From assembly GCF_001665785.1 (NCBI RefSeq), contig NZ_LZSO01000031.1:434001-498000 (forward strand): a DNA stretch of 64,000 nt, read 5' to 3'. Origin of the DNA: Mycolicibacterium peregrinum. GTDB lineage: Bacteria > Actinomycetota > Actinomycetes > Mycobacteriales > Mycobacteriaceae. The translations under genes were made by a program, and so were the position numbers. Shown here in pieces: positions 27,971-36,919 of this stretch; position 1 is the stretch's first letter; each line of letters opens with the position of its first letter. The notes under the pieces were generated by a model. It was given only the letters and a program-made list of their open reading frames with translations. It made no database searches and was not told where the DNA came from.

Positions 27971-28752
27971 TGGCGACGCAGCCGGCGCTCGAAGTAGTCG
28001 GGCTGGTAAAAGCTTTCGGCCAGTTACGGGCCCTCGACAGTGTGGCGATGAAGATCAGCCCCAGCGCGGTTACCGGCCTGATCGGACCAAACGGCTCCGG
28101 GAAAACGACGCTGTTCAACGCGATCTCCGGGTTCCTCCGACCTGACGCAGGGGCGGTGATGTTCCACGGCCGTGACATCACGGGCATGCCGACGCATCGG
28201 CTCGCGCGGATGGGACTCAAGCGGACTTTCCAGAACACTGCCGATTTCACCGACATGTCAGTTCTGCAGAATCTGCTGACGTCGGCCCGTTCGGCGCCGG
28301 GTGAGCGCCTCTGGCGCCTCTTCACGTCACCACGCGACGTGGCCGTCGGGGAACGTGCGCTTATCGACCGCGCCTGGGAGTTGCTGGATCGGATGGTGCT
28401 GACCGAGCTGGCGAATACTCGGGCAGGAGATTTGTCGATCGGGCAAGGACGTTTGCTCCAGATCGCACGTCTGCTCATGGAGCCGCCGTCGTTGCTGATG
28501 CTGGATGAGCCGTCGTCTGGGCTCAACCCTGAGGATCAGCATCGGCTGTCGTTGACGGTGCGGGATCTGTGCACCACAGAGAACATGACGGTACTGGTGA
28601 TCGAGCACAACATGTCGTTCATCAACGCGATTTCCGATGCGCTGTATGTCATGTACGACGGCCGAGTCATCGCGAATGGTCCACCGGCGCAGGTCATCAG
28701 CAATCCTGTCGTTGTCGATACCTATCTGGGAGCGCGCCATGCCACTGCTTGA
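27967..28752 (+). CDS. ABC transporter ATP-binding protein (LivG-like)
   Basis: 261 residues. Walker A is GPNGSGKTT, the signature is LSIGQGRLLQIAR, Walker B is LLMLDEPSSGL, and the switch histidine lies in VLVIEHNM. The long Q-loop insertion and the FQNTADFTDMSVLQNLL segment are typical of LivG. It overlaps LivM by four bases and LivF by fourteen, so the importer genes are tightly coupled. Confidence 0.93.
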   Translation: MMATQPALEVVGLVKAFGQLRALDSVAMKISPSAVTGLIGPNGSGKTTLFNAISGFLRPDAGAVMFHGRDITGMPTHRLARMGLKRTFQNTADFTDMSVLQNLLTSARSAPGERLWRLFTSPRDVAVGERALIDRAWELLDRMVLTELANTRAGDLSIGQGRLLQIARLLMEPPSLLMLDEPSSGLNPEDQHRLSLTVRDLCTTENMTVLVIEHNMSFINAISDALYVMYDGRVIANGPPAQVISNPVVVDTYLGARHATA

Positions 28753-29458
28753 TGTAGACAGTCTGACCAGTGGCTATGGTCGCAACAACATCATCCGAGG
28801 CGTCACCCTCACTGCCGGGCACGGGTCCATCACCGCCATCATCGGCCCGAACGGGGCGGGTAAGACGACACTCGTCCAGACCATCGCCGGCGTAGTCGAT
28901 GCACGTGGTGGGACGGTCAAACTTGACGGGGAGAGGCTCGAGCAGCTGCCTGCGCGTGACCGGGCACGCCGCGGATTGGGCTATACACCGCAGTTGCGCA
29001 ACGTCTTTGGGGCATTGTCAGTAGAGGACAACCTCGAGGTCGTCACCCGCGCGATGGGACTGCCGCGCGAACGCCTCGACGAGGCCTTCGACACTTTTCC
29101 GATCCTTGCCGAGCGACGCAAGCAACGAGCGGGAACCCTTTCGGGTGGTCAGCGCCAGCAGCTCGCGATTGCCTCGTCCTTGCTGATGAGACCAAAGCTG
29201 TTGATCCTCGACGAGCCCACGACGGGTCTCGCTCCCCAGATCGTCGATTCGCTCATCGAACAGATCTGCCGCGTCGAACGCGGGGGGACCGGCGTGCTCT
29301 GGGTTATCGAGGAGCACCCGAAGCAGATTCTTCCCTTGTGCGAGCGAGTGTTTCTGATGGACTCGGGTCAGATGCGACACGAGGCGAGCGGGCCGGAGCT
29401 GCTGGCCGACCCGAACTTCACCGAAATATTCTTGGGCGCCCGGATTCCGACCGCCTGA
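28739..29458 (+). CDS. ABC transporter ATP-binding protein (LivF-like)
   Basis: 239 residues starting at 28739 (MPLLDVDSLTSGYG); an upstream start at 28637 lies inside LivG and is rejected. Walker A is GPNGAGKTT, the signature is LSGGQRQQLAIA, Walker B is LLILDEPTTGL. The switch segment reads VIEEHPKQ. It is the second nucleotide-binding subunit, forming a heterodimer with the LivG-like protein. Confidence 0.92.
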   Translation: MPLLDVDSLTSGYGRNNIIRGVTLTAGHGSITAIIGPNGAGKTTLVQTIAGVVDARGGTVKLDGERLEQLPARDRARRGLGYTPQLRNVFGALSVEDNLEVVTRAMGLPRERLDEAFDTFPILAERRKQRAGTLSGGQRQQLAIASSLLMRPKLLILDEPTTGLAPQIVDSLIEQICRVERGGTGVLWVIEEHPKQILPLCERVFLMDSGQMRHEASGPELLADPNFTEIFLGARIPTA

Positions 29459-29486
29459 ATTGGTTCTGGTACAGGAGATTTGAGAT

Positions 29487-30746
29487 ATGGACACAGTCGG
29501 GATTACGGCGCGCAAGCTATCGGTGATGGCCGTCGTCGTTGCTTCCGGGGCAGCCCTGATGGGCTGCGGCGACGGCGACGGGGCGGCAGTCATCGGTGTT
29601 GCCGCACCGTTGTCCGGAGAAGCCGCGGTATGGGGTGGCCCGGTCGATGCGATGACCCGCGCGGTTGTGGAGCACGTCAACAAGCTTGGCGGCATCAACG
29701 GAACCAAGCTCAAAGTGGTGAGCGAGGATGAGAAGTTCAACGCCGAGGACGGAGTCCGTGCGGTGACCAAGCTCATCAACAGCGACAACGCACAGTTTAT
29801 CGTCGGTCCGACATCGGCGACCTTCATGGCGACGCTCAACCAGGCCGAGCGCAACGAAGTGGTGATTGCATCGCCCTACGCGGGCATGGTGGAATTCGAC
29901 GCCCGCTCCAATCCCTACACCTTCCGCACTGTCGGGCCAGACACTTTCGACGGTTTGACGGTGGCGAAGAACCTCTGGGACCGAGGCTTCAAGACCGTGT
30001 CCATCCTGTACGAGAACGTGGACTCCGCGCGCAGTACGTCCAACTGGGTCGACAGCTTCTACACAAAGCTCGGCGGCAAGGTCGTGGCGAAGGTCGCGTT
30101 CAACGGTGGCCAAACTTCTTATCTCCCAGAGGTCCGCAGCGCCTTCGAGCCCGAGCCCGATGTTGTTTTCCTCGCCGGCTCTGTTGAGCCGGCTGTGCCG
30201 ATCTTGCGCGAGTGGGCGCGATTGGGGCTACCCGGAAAGTGGTCTTTCATAGCCGAGCTGTCGTATCCGGTCTTGCTCAAGGAGGTAGGCGCTCAGTACC
30301 TCGAAGGCGCATTTGGTCAGTCCGCCATGGCCGCTGATTCCCCGGCCATTGCGGGTATGCGGAAGCTTTTGACCGAAGCGTACGGAGAGCAGAAAGGCAA
30401 TGAGATTGCTGAACAGCCAACTGCCGGCTTGAGCTATGACGCAATCGTCTCGGCTGTTCTGGCGATGGCGGCCGGGGGACAAGCGACCGGAGTCGCGATC
30501 TCCGAAAACTTGCACAAAGTAACAGATCCTGGTGGAAAGCCGGTCTATACGCTCGATGAAGGACTGGAACTACTGGCGAAAGGCGAGAAGATCGACTACC
30601 AGGGAGCATCCGGTCCTGTCGACTACACGCCGACGAACACAGCGACGCCTGACTACGGCGTCTTCCAGGTGACCGATGGCAAGTGGAAGGTCACGCAGCG
30701 TTACGCGGGGACCGAACTCTACGACTTGGCTGAGGAACTGGGCTGA
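29487..30746 (+). CDS. Periplasmic-type substrate-binding lipoprotein of the Liv-like ABC importer
   Basis: 419 residues. A signal peptide ends in the lipobox ALMGC with the lipidated cysteine at residue 27. The mature part follows type I periplasmic binding proteins of the amino-acid/amide group (VIGVAAPLSGEAAVWGG, HVNKLGGINGTKLKVV, NAQFIVGPTSA). Such proteins bind amino acids, amides, or aromatic and aliphatic carboxylates. The acyl-CoA ligase that follows 2 bp later suggests a carboxylate, but the ligand is unknown. Confidence 0.92.
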   Translation: MDTVGITARKLSVMAVVVASGAALMGCGDGDGAAVIGVAAPLSGEAAVWGGPVDAMTRAVVEHVNKLGGINGTKLKVVSEDEKFNAEDGVRAVTKLINSDNAQFIVGPTSATFMATLNQAERNEVVIASPYAGMVEFDARSNPYTFRTVGPDTFDGLTVAKNLWDRGFKTVSILYENVDSARSTSNWVDSFYTKLGGKVVAKVAFNGGQTSYLPEVRSAFEPEPDVVFLAGSVEPAVPILREWARLGLPGKWSFIAELSYPVLLKEVGAQYLEGAFGQSAMAADSPAIAGMRKLLTEAYGEQKGNEIAEQPTAGLSYDAIVSAVLAMAAGGQATGVAISENLHKVTDPGGKPVYTLDEGLELLAKGEKIDYQGASGPVDYTPTNTATPDYGVFQVTDGKWKVTQRYAGTELYDLAEELG

Positions 30747-30748
30747 CT

Positions 30749-32656
30749 ATGAAGATGCAAAACCTGCGGGCAGCGACCTCGTCGTCGACGGGATATACGG
30801 AGGTGCCAGTGTTGGACATCCTGACGGGGTTCGATGCCGTGAATCGGACTTTCGCTCAGATGCTCTGCGACCGTGCTGAGCGTGAACCCGACGTGATCGC
30901 GTATTGCAGCTGGGTCAACGGGGCAGCCCGCCCGACCACGTGGAGCGAATATCTCCAGCAGGTGCGGGAGGTCGCGCTGGGCTTACATGATCTCGGTGCC
31001 ATGCCAGGCGACCGGGTGGCCATCGTGTCGTCTACCCGCCACGAGTGGGTCGTGGCCGCCCTCGCGATACTCAGTGGAGGCGGTGTTCCAGTAGGCGTGT
31101 ACCCCACGAGCTCGGCCGCCGAAGTCAAACAGGCACTGGAGAGTTCCGAGGCCACAGTCGTTTTCGCGGAGAACGCGGCAGACGTCGCGAAAGTTGCCGC
31201 GGTATCGGCCGAGCTGCCACGACTGCGTGCGACGATCGGGTTCGACACCAAACCGCAGGGCCTGGCGGAATCTGTGCAGGCCGTGCACTGGGGAGAACTG
31301 CGCCATCGCGGCCGATCCCGCGGGGTGACCGAACCCGAGCTGTTTGCGACGCTGGTTGAGGCGGGCGATATCGACCAGCCCGCGGCCCTGTTCTACACGT
31401 CGGGTTCTACCGGTGCGCCGAAAGGTGTGATCCACACGCACCGCACCTTGCAGTACTCGGTGCTCGCCTTCGCCATGTCGTACCCAGAGGTCGGCAGGAT
31501 CAGGCACGACCTCGTCGCGTTCCTGGGCCTCTCACATGTTGCACCCGCGCTGATCGGAGTATTCACCCCGATCATGACTCGCCTCGTCATCACTTACTGC
31601 ACCATGGATCAACGCCTGGACGCGCTCGTCGGCGTGCGACCGACAGCGGTCCTGTGGCCACCGCGGATGCATGAGAAGCTGGCCGGCGAGGTGTTGCAGA
31701 AGCTCTCGGAGTCTGGCGTCGCCTTCCGGCTGCGGTACGCGATAGCGATGCGGATTGCTCGCAGAGTAAGCGAGGTGCGCTGGACAGATCGGGACGTGCC
31801 TTGGTATTTCAACTATCTGTACAACATCTGTCTCCGTTGGGTGTTCATTCCCCTGCGTGCAAAGGTTGGCATGGACCGCATCAGGGTGACCTGGACGGCT
31901 TCGGGCAGCATGTCTCCCGAGGTGACAGCGTTGTGGCAGATGTGGGGACTCGACCTTCGTGAGCTCTTCGGAACGACAGAGACCTGCGGATCGGTTCTTG
32001 CCCAGTGGGATCGCGCATTCCCGCCACCCGGAACCATCGGGAAAGCCATGCCTGACCCACGGTGGAAGGCGCGCGTATCTGGAGAGGGGGAGCTGCAGTT
32101 GCGCAGCCCCTGCCTCTTCAGCGGTTACCTCGACGACCCCGAGGCGACGGCCGCTGCGATGGACCACGGCTGGTATCGCACAGGCGATCTGGTGGAGATG
32201 GACCCCGATGGGGAAGTGCGGATCATCGGCAGAATCAAAGATGTCCTCAAGACCAGCGGCGGAAAAACTGTCAGCCCTCAGCCGATCGAGCTCCGACTCA
32301 AGGCCAGTCCACTCATTGACGAGGCGATTGTCGTCGGTGAAGGGCGCAAGTATCTGACCGTACTGGTCGGCGTGAGTGCGGAGGCACGGGCGATGCCCAC
32401 GGCTGACCGAGATGTCGCGCTTGCCACATGGATCGACGAAGTCAATTCTGAGCTCTCAAGGCCGCTGCAATTGAAGAAGTTCCGCGTCCTGCCACGGTTG
32501 CTGTCGGCCGCGGACGGTGAGTTGACCCTCAAGGGCACCATCCGGCGCTCGGCGATCCTCGCGTCTTTCCGCGACCTCGTCGATGAGATGTACGACGCCG
32601 ATGAGCAGGGGGAGATTGCCCGCCAGGCGCGGTTCGCCGGCGGCGGTCCGAAGTAG
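30749..32656 (+). CDS. Long-chain-type acyl-CoA synthetase (AMP-forming, FadD-like)
   Basis: 635 residues; an internal GTG at 30809 with GGAGGT four bases upstream is an alternative start. The ATP-binding P-loop reads YTSGSTGAPKGV near residues 216-227, the adenine motif LFGTTETCG near 408, and the hinge/A8 region GWYRTGDLVEMD then IGRIKDVLKTSGGK. The lid architecture resembles the FadD15/long-chain ligase group. It activates an imported or intermediate acid to its CoA ester for the enoyl-CoA hydratases of the same run. Confidence 0.92.
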   Translation: MKMQNLRAATSSSTGYTEVPVLDILTGFDAVNRTFAQMLCDRAEREPDVIAYCSWVNGAARPTTWSEYLQQVREVALGLHDLGAMPGDRVAIVSSTRHEWVVAALAILSGGGVPVGVYPTSSAAEVKQALESSEATVVFAENAADVAKVAAVSAELPRLRATIGFDTKPQGLAESVQAVHWGELRHRGRSRGVTEPELFATLVEAGDIDQPAALFYTSGSTGAPKGVIHTHRTLQYSVLAFAMSYPEVGRIRHDLVAFLGLSHVAPALIGVFTPIMTRLVITYCTMDQRLDALVGVRPTAVLWPPRMHEKLAGEVLQKLSESGVAFRLRYAIAMRIARRVSEVRWTDRDVPWYFNYLYNICLRWVFIPLRAKVGMDRIRVTWTASGSMSPEVTALWQMWGLDLRELFGTTETCGSVLAQWDRAFPPPGTIGKAMPDPRWKARVSGEGELQLRSPCLFSGYLDDPEATAAAMDHGWYRTGDLVEMDPDGEVRIIGRIKDVLKTSGGKTVSPQPIELRLKASPLIDEAIVVGEGRKYLTVLVGVSAEARAMPTADRDVALATWIDEVNSELSRPLQLKKFRVLPRLLSAADGELTLKGTIRRSAILASFRDLVDEMYDADEQGEIARQARFAGGGPK

Positions 32657-32664
32657 GTGAATCG

Positions 32665-33420
32665 ATGAACGAGGTTCGGATCGAGTTCATGACAAGCGCC
32701 GAGGTCAGCGCGGCGATCTCGGAAGGAGCGCGCACAGCAGTTCTGCCGTTGGGAGCGGTCGAACAGCATGGTGGGCATCTACCGCTGTCGATGGATGCCG
32801 ATCATGCTGACGAGCTCGCGGTGCGGGTCGCGCGCCGTCTCGGGGGCGCGCTGGTTCTGCCGACTGTGCGGGTGGGGTATTCCCCGCACCACCTCGGATT
32901 CACCGGCACCCTGTCGCTTCGCGCGTCGACGCTGGAATCGGTGTGCGAAGACTACTGTCGGCACCTCGCCAAGGATGGCTTCGAACGAATCGTCATGTTC
33001 TCCGGGCATATCGGGAACCATCCCGTGATGCGTGACTTCGAGGTGCGACTCACGGTGGCACTCGCGCCGCTGACAGTCATCGTCTTCTCCGATACCGAGG
33101 CCATCTTGAACGCGTGGCAGCGGGCGGCGGACTGCGTGGCATCTCTGGGCGCCAACGTGGGAGGGCACGCTGACATCGCAGAGACGTCGGTGATGCTGGC
33201 CCTTCACCCGCAGAAGGTCCGCATCGACCGGTTCGCACGAGGCTACATCGGCAAGGTGGACCAGCAGCTACTCGATCGGGCATTTCAAGACGGAATCGGA
33301 GCAGTCTCCGCCAACGGGGTTCTGGGTGACCCAGAAGGCGCCTCGGAACGGATCGGGGAGGCGTGCCTCGACGCGGTCACCTCCCTTATTGCCGACTACG
33401 CCCGCGCCCGGGGCGCGTGA
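32665..33420 (+). CDS. Creatininase-family amidohydrolase
   Basis: A 251-residue metal-dependent amidase fold. The N-terminal metal motif GAVEQHGGHLPLSMDAD holds Glu, His and Asp ligands near residues 33-48; FSGHIGNHP corresponds to the family NGHGGN loop; and GHADIAETS matches the conserved HAGExETS segment with a metal-ligand glutamate. The family includes creatininase, the mycofactocin peptidase MftE and the archaeal FAPy deformylase ArfB. No other mycofactocin genes are here. Its closeness to a flavin reductase and a RibBA-like gene makes a heterocycle amide or formamide substrate attractive, but this is inference. Confidence 0.85.
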   Translation: MNEVRIEFMTSAEVSAAISEGARTAVLPLGAVEQHGGHLPLSMDADHADELAVRVARRLGGALVLPTVRVGYSPHHLGFTGTLSLRASTLESVCEDYCRHLAKDGFERIVMFSGHIGNHPVMRDFEVRLTVALAPLTVIVFSDTEAILNAWQRAADCVASLGANVGGHADIAETSVMLALHPQKVRIDRFARGYIGKVDQQLLDRAFQDGIGAVSANGVLGDPEGASERIGEACLDAVTSLIADYARARGA

Positions 33421-33445
33421 CATCCACGAGAACGGAGTGCAAGCG

Positions 33446-33967
33446 ATGACTACCCTCGATCCCGTTTCTACCGGGAACTCTGACTGGGATATGGCGCAAC
33501 TGCGCAGGCTTTACGGTCGTTATCCAACTGGCGTCGCGGCGGTGTGCGCACTGCGTGATGGACAACCGGTCGGGATTGTTGCCACCTCGTTCACCCCGGT
33601 ATCCATCGATCCGGCGTTGGTGTCGATCTGCGTGCAGCACACGTCGACGACCTGGCCGCATCTGGCTGACGGACGCCATCTCGGCGTCTCCGTCCTGGAA
33701 TCGCGGCAAGAAGCCGCGTGCCGGCAGATTGCGGCGAAGAATGTGGATCGATTTGCCGGAGTGTCCTGGTTCGCCACCGAATCCGACGCGGTGCTCCTGT
33801 CGGATGCGGTGGCCCAACTCGACTGCGAGATCTCCACGACCGTTTCCGCCGGTGACCATGATGTGGTCATTCTCGAAGTCAAGGCCGCTGCGGCGGACCT
33901 CGACGCATCGCCGCTTCTCTTTCACGACAGCCGATTTCGAACGTTCGCGGTCGGACATGACTCATGA
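33446..33967 (+). CDS. Flavin reductase-like (HpaC-type) FMN-binding protein
   Basis: 173 residues from 33446 (MTTLDPVSTG). It has the split-barrel flavin reductase fold: LRRLYGRYPTGVAAVCAL, PVGIVATSFTPVSIDPALVS (isoalloxazine-binding), then LGVSVLES. Such enzymes supply FMNH2/FADH2 to two-component monooxygenases; the luciferase-like protein at 23255 is the likely partner. Its stop overlaps the start of the RibBA-like gene by four bases, linking flavin reduction and the RibBA-like protein in one translational unit. Confidence 0.88.
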   Translation: MTTLDPVSTGNSDWDMAQLRRLYGRYPTGVAAVCALRDGQPVGIVATSFTPVSIDPALVSICVQHTSTTWPHLADGRHLGVSVLESRQEAACRQIAAKNVDRFAGVSWFATESDAVLLSDAVAQLDCEISTTVSAGDHDVVILEVKAAAADLDASPLLFHDSRFRTFAVGHDS

Positions 33968-35079
33968 CGGCGCACAGCTGTGTGTCTCGGCTGGCGATCG
34001 AGCGCGCCGGTGCGGCTCTGCGCGCTGGGACTCCGGTTCTGGTTGTCAACGGCACTGAAGACCAGGTCGTCGCCGACGTAGTGATCGCGGCTGCTCATGC
34101 CACGCCGCATTGGACGGCATGGTTGGTGAGGTTCACCTCGGGGCTGATTTGTGCGGCGCTGCCCGCACGTCGAGCAGAGGAACTGGATCTGCCGACCATG
34201 GCCCGCGACGATGACTCGAATGTGGAAGCTCCCACGTTTGCCGTCGCGGTAGACGCCGCATCCGGTATCGGTACCGGCATCAGCGCGACCGACCGCGCCC
34301 GCACTGCGCGCGTTCTGGCAAGCGACAGCTCCCGGCCAGGTGATCTGGTGCGGCCCGGTCATGTTCTCCCAGTGAGGGTTGCAGGCTGCGGGGTGCTCAA
34401 GCGCCGGGGAAGCGCAGAGGCGACGGTGGATCTTTGTGACATAGCGGGGCTTCCACCGGTAGGACTTACCGCTGCCCTCCTAGGGGAGGACGGCGAACTA
34501 CTGCGGGAACCCGCGGTCAGTGTGTTCGCTCAGAACCATCGCTTGCCGATGGTGCACATCGACAACGTCGTACACCACCGCCTGTTCCATGGTGACGGAC
34601 GTCGTAAACGGGTGATGCTGGTTCAGAATCGGCTAGACCAGCTTGGGAGTCGGACGATCAAGACAGTCGACTTTGAAGACCAGCTGACTGGCGCTCGACA
34701 AACGGTGTTCATCGGCGCCTCCGGACCCGGTATCGATCCAGACGTGTATGTCGTAGAGGAGTGTGTGCACCGCGAACCACTACTCGCCTCTGGCTGCGAA
34801 TGCAGAGTCGAATTTGAGCGGTGCTACCAGCGTATCGCTGCGCGCGGCGGAGTCCTCGTGTACCTGCGGCCGCCCATCGCGTCAGCGCCGCGGTTCTCGG
34901 TGGCGCAGTCAGAGGTGGTACAAGGTTGCATCATTGCCATGCTGCTCGAACTTGGTTTCACCGCAGTCAATGTGGCCAACAGCATGCACAACGCACGTTT
35001 GACGTCCCGGTGTGACTTGGCCATCTCAGGGCTTCCCGTGGTATCGGAATCGTGCGGGCTCTCCGCTGCGGCGCATTGA
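33964..35079 (+). CDS. RibBA-like protein with degenerate DHBP-synthase and GTP-cyclohydrolase-II halves
   Basis: 371 residues, the usual RibBA length is slightly greater. The N-terminal half follows 3,4-dihydroxy-2-butanone-4-phosphate synthase: FTSGLICAALP, ELDLPTMA, GISATDRARTA and RPGHVLP are recognisable. However, the metal-binding RENEGD-type segment is replaced by EDQVVADVV, and the GHTEA motif reads GSAEA, so both expected Mg ligands are missing. The C-terminal half follows GTP cyclohydrolase II (GVLVYLR and the CEC of the zinc site), but the first zinc cysteine in HSEC is HREP and the EGRGIG motif is absent. It probably no longer makes riboflavin precursors. It may bind a flavin or pyrimidine intermediate or have a new activity. 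Coupled to the flavin reductase. Confidence 0.75.
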   Translation: MTAHSCVSRLAIERAGAALRAGTPVLVVNGTEDQVVADVVIAAAHATPHWTAWLVRFTSGLICAALPARRAEELDLPTMARDDDSNVEAPTFAVAVDAASGIGTGISATDRARTARVLASDSSRPGDLVRPGHVLPVRVAGCGVLKRRGSAEATVDLCDIAGLPPVGLTAALLGEDGELLREPAVSVFAQNHRLPMVHIDNVVHHRLFHGDGRRKRVMLVQNRLDQLGSRTIKTVDFEDQLTGARQTVFIGASGPGIDPDVYVVEECVHREPLLASGCECRVEFERCYQRIAARGGVLVYLRPPIASAPRFSVAQSEVVQGCIIAMLLELGFTAVNVANSMHNARLTSRCDLAISGLPVVSESCGLSAAAH

Positions 35080-35203
35080 TTCGTCGGTCCTTCTGGAGCT
35101 GCGACTGCTCTCTCCACGTGTGATCCGCAGAACCGCCGACACGGTTGCACCGCTGGCTTCTTCCTAAGGCCCATTGACACAGACGATCGGAGAGAACACA
35201 TTC

Positions 35204-36871
35204 ATGGACATCCGCGCCACCATGCAGAACGTCCCGCTGACGCTCACGGCAATCCTAGACGGAATTGACGGTACCTTCGGCGATTCAGAGGTCCTCACCT
35301 ACGCGGGCCCGAACACCGTTGCACAAACCGCCACTTTCTCTGAGATTGCCACGCGCGCAGCTCAACTGGCCAACGGACTGGCTGGTCTTGGAATCGTTGC
35401 CGGTGACCGAGTTGCGACTTTCATGTGGAACAACCAGCGGCACCTCGAGGCATACCTCGCCGCACCCTGTTCTGGTGCGATCCTGCACACCCTCAACATT
35501 CGCCTCACACCACATCAACTCGGCTACATCGCCTCCGATGCCGGCGACAAGATCGTCATCGTCGATGCCAGTTTGCTCGACACGTTGCTCCCAGCGTTGC
35601 CGCTGATGCCGGAACTGACGGCGCTGGTAATAGCTGGTGACCCGACCGACGCTCAGCTGGCCGAGGTATCACGTCTGGTGCCCAACGTGATCGCTTATGA
35701 GCAACTCGTGAACAGTCAGCCGACCACGTTCGCGTGGCCAGTGCTCGACGAACACAGCGCAGCGGCGATGTGCTACACCAGCGGAACCACCGGGGATCCC
35801 AAAGGCGTGGTCTACAGTCATCGGTCGGTCTACCTGCACGCGCTTGCCGTCTGCACGGCGAACGTTGCGGGAATCTCCGCCCGTGACCGGGTGCTTCCCA
35901 TAGTCCCGATGTTTCACGTCAACGCGTGGGGCATTCCATATGCGTCGCTGATGGCCGGCGCCACACTGATACTGCCGGACCGCCACCTCAAGCCCGACAC
36001 GCTCGTCGACATGATCGCGAAACACGGCGCCACGTTGTCTGGCGGTGTCCCTACGGTTTTCAACGACATGTTGCGGTGGCTGCGCGACAATCCCGGTCAT
36101 CGAATCGACTCGTTGCGTCGAGTGCTGTGTGGCGGCGCCGCGGTTCCGGCGTCCCTTGTCACCGCGTATCGCGATGAATTCGCGGTTCCGCTGGTCCAAG
36201 CGTGGGGCATGACCGAAACCAGTCCCATCGTGACCATCGCCGACGTCCCAGGCAACACGGCCACGACCGATCAGCAGCGAAAGCTCAACAGCACAGGCCG
36301 ATTCCTGTTCGGCGCCAAAGGACGCATCGTTGACGAGGCGGGAACTGTTCTGCCCCGCGACGGCCGATCGGTTGGCGAAGTGCAGGTGCGTGGTCCCTGG
36401 ATCACTGGCGGCTACCACGGCGGCATCGACGCCGAGAGCTTCTCCACCGACTCGGACGGACAACTCTGGCTCCACACGGGCGACATCGGACACATCAGCG
36501 CAGACGGATACCTGACGCTCACCGACCGAGCCAAAGACGTCATCAAATCCGGCGGCGAATGGATCAGCTCCGTGCACCTTGAAACCACTCTGGCCGGTCA
36601 TCCCGATGTGATCGAAGCTGCCGTGATCGGCGTACCTGACACCCGTTGGGATGAGCGGCCACTCGCATTGGTGACCTTGCGCCCCGGCTCCGCCGCGCGG
36701 GTCGAAGATCTGAAGGCTTGGCTTGAGGAGCGCGTACAGCGATGGTGGCTGCCTGAGCGGTGGGCCGTGGTCGGCGCTATCGCGCGCACCGGTGTCGGCA
36801 AGTACGACAAGAAGCTGATGCGGCAGCGATACCACTCCGGCGAGATTCCAGTCACCGTGTTGCCCCGCTGA
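35204..36871 (+). CDS. Acyl-CoA synthetase (AMP-forming, medium/long-chain type)
   Basis: 555 residues from 35204 (MDIRATMQN), with GGAGAG at 35189-35194; a TTG at 35174 is less likely. The P-loop is CYTSGTTGDPKGV near residue 188, the adenine-site motif is AWGMTETSP near 336, and the A8 hinge is LTDRAKDVIKSGGEWISS. The C-terminal catalytic lysine region reads GVGKYDKKLMR. It differs clearly from the ligase at 30749, so the run activates two acids, or one acid at two stages. Confidence 0.92.
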   Translation: MDIRATMQNVPLTLTAILDGIDGTFGDSEVLTYAGPNTVAQTATFSEIATRAAQLANGLAGLGIVAGDRVATFMWNNQRHLEAYLAAPCSGAILHTLNIRLTPHQLGYIASDAGDKIVIVDASLLDTLLPALPLMPELTALVIAGDPTDAQLAEVSRLVPNVIAYEQLVNSQPTTFAWPVLDEHSAAAMCYTSGTTGDPKGVVYSHRSVYLHALAVCTANVAGISARDRVLPIVPMFHVNAWGIPYASLMAGATLILPDRHLKPDTLVDMIAKHGATLSGGVPTVFNDMLRWLRDNPGHRIDSLRRVLCGGAAVPASLVTAYRDEFAVPLVQAWGMTETSPIVTIADVPGNTATTDQQRKLNSTGRFLFGAKGRIVDEAGTVLPRDGRSVGEVQVRGPWITGGYHGGIDAESFSTDSDGQLWLHTGDIGHISADGYLTLTDRAKDVIKSGGEWISSVHLETTLAGHPDVIEAAVIGVPDTRWDERPLALVTLRPGSAARVEDLKAWLEERVQRWWLPERWAVVGAIARTGVGKYDKKLMRQRYHSGEIPVTVLPR

Positions 36872-36919
36872 ATCGACATCGCCACTGCGGTCACATCAAA
36901 CCGACGCGGATGGATCAGA

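Noticed and set aside
32665..33420. Mycofactocin peptidase MftE
   Set aside because: No mftA, mftB, mftC or mftD genes are nearby, and the neighbours are catabolic.
33964..35079. Ring-opening amidohydrolase (cyanurate/barbiturate type) as identity of this protein
   Set aside because: None of its conserved segments align; RibB and RibA landmarks fit along the whole length.
35669..36835. 388-codon minus-strand open frame
   Set aside because: Antisense to the acyl-CoA ligase with all AMP-binding motifs on the plus strand.
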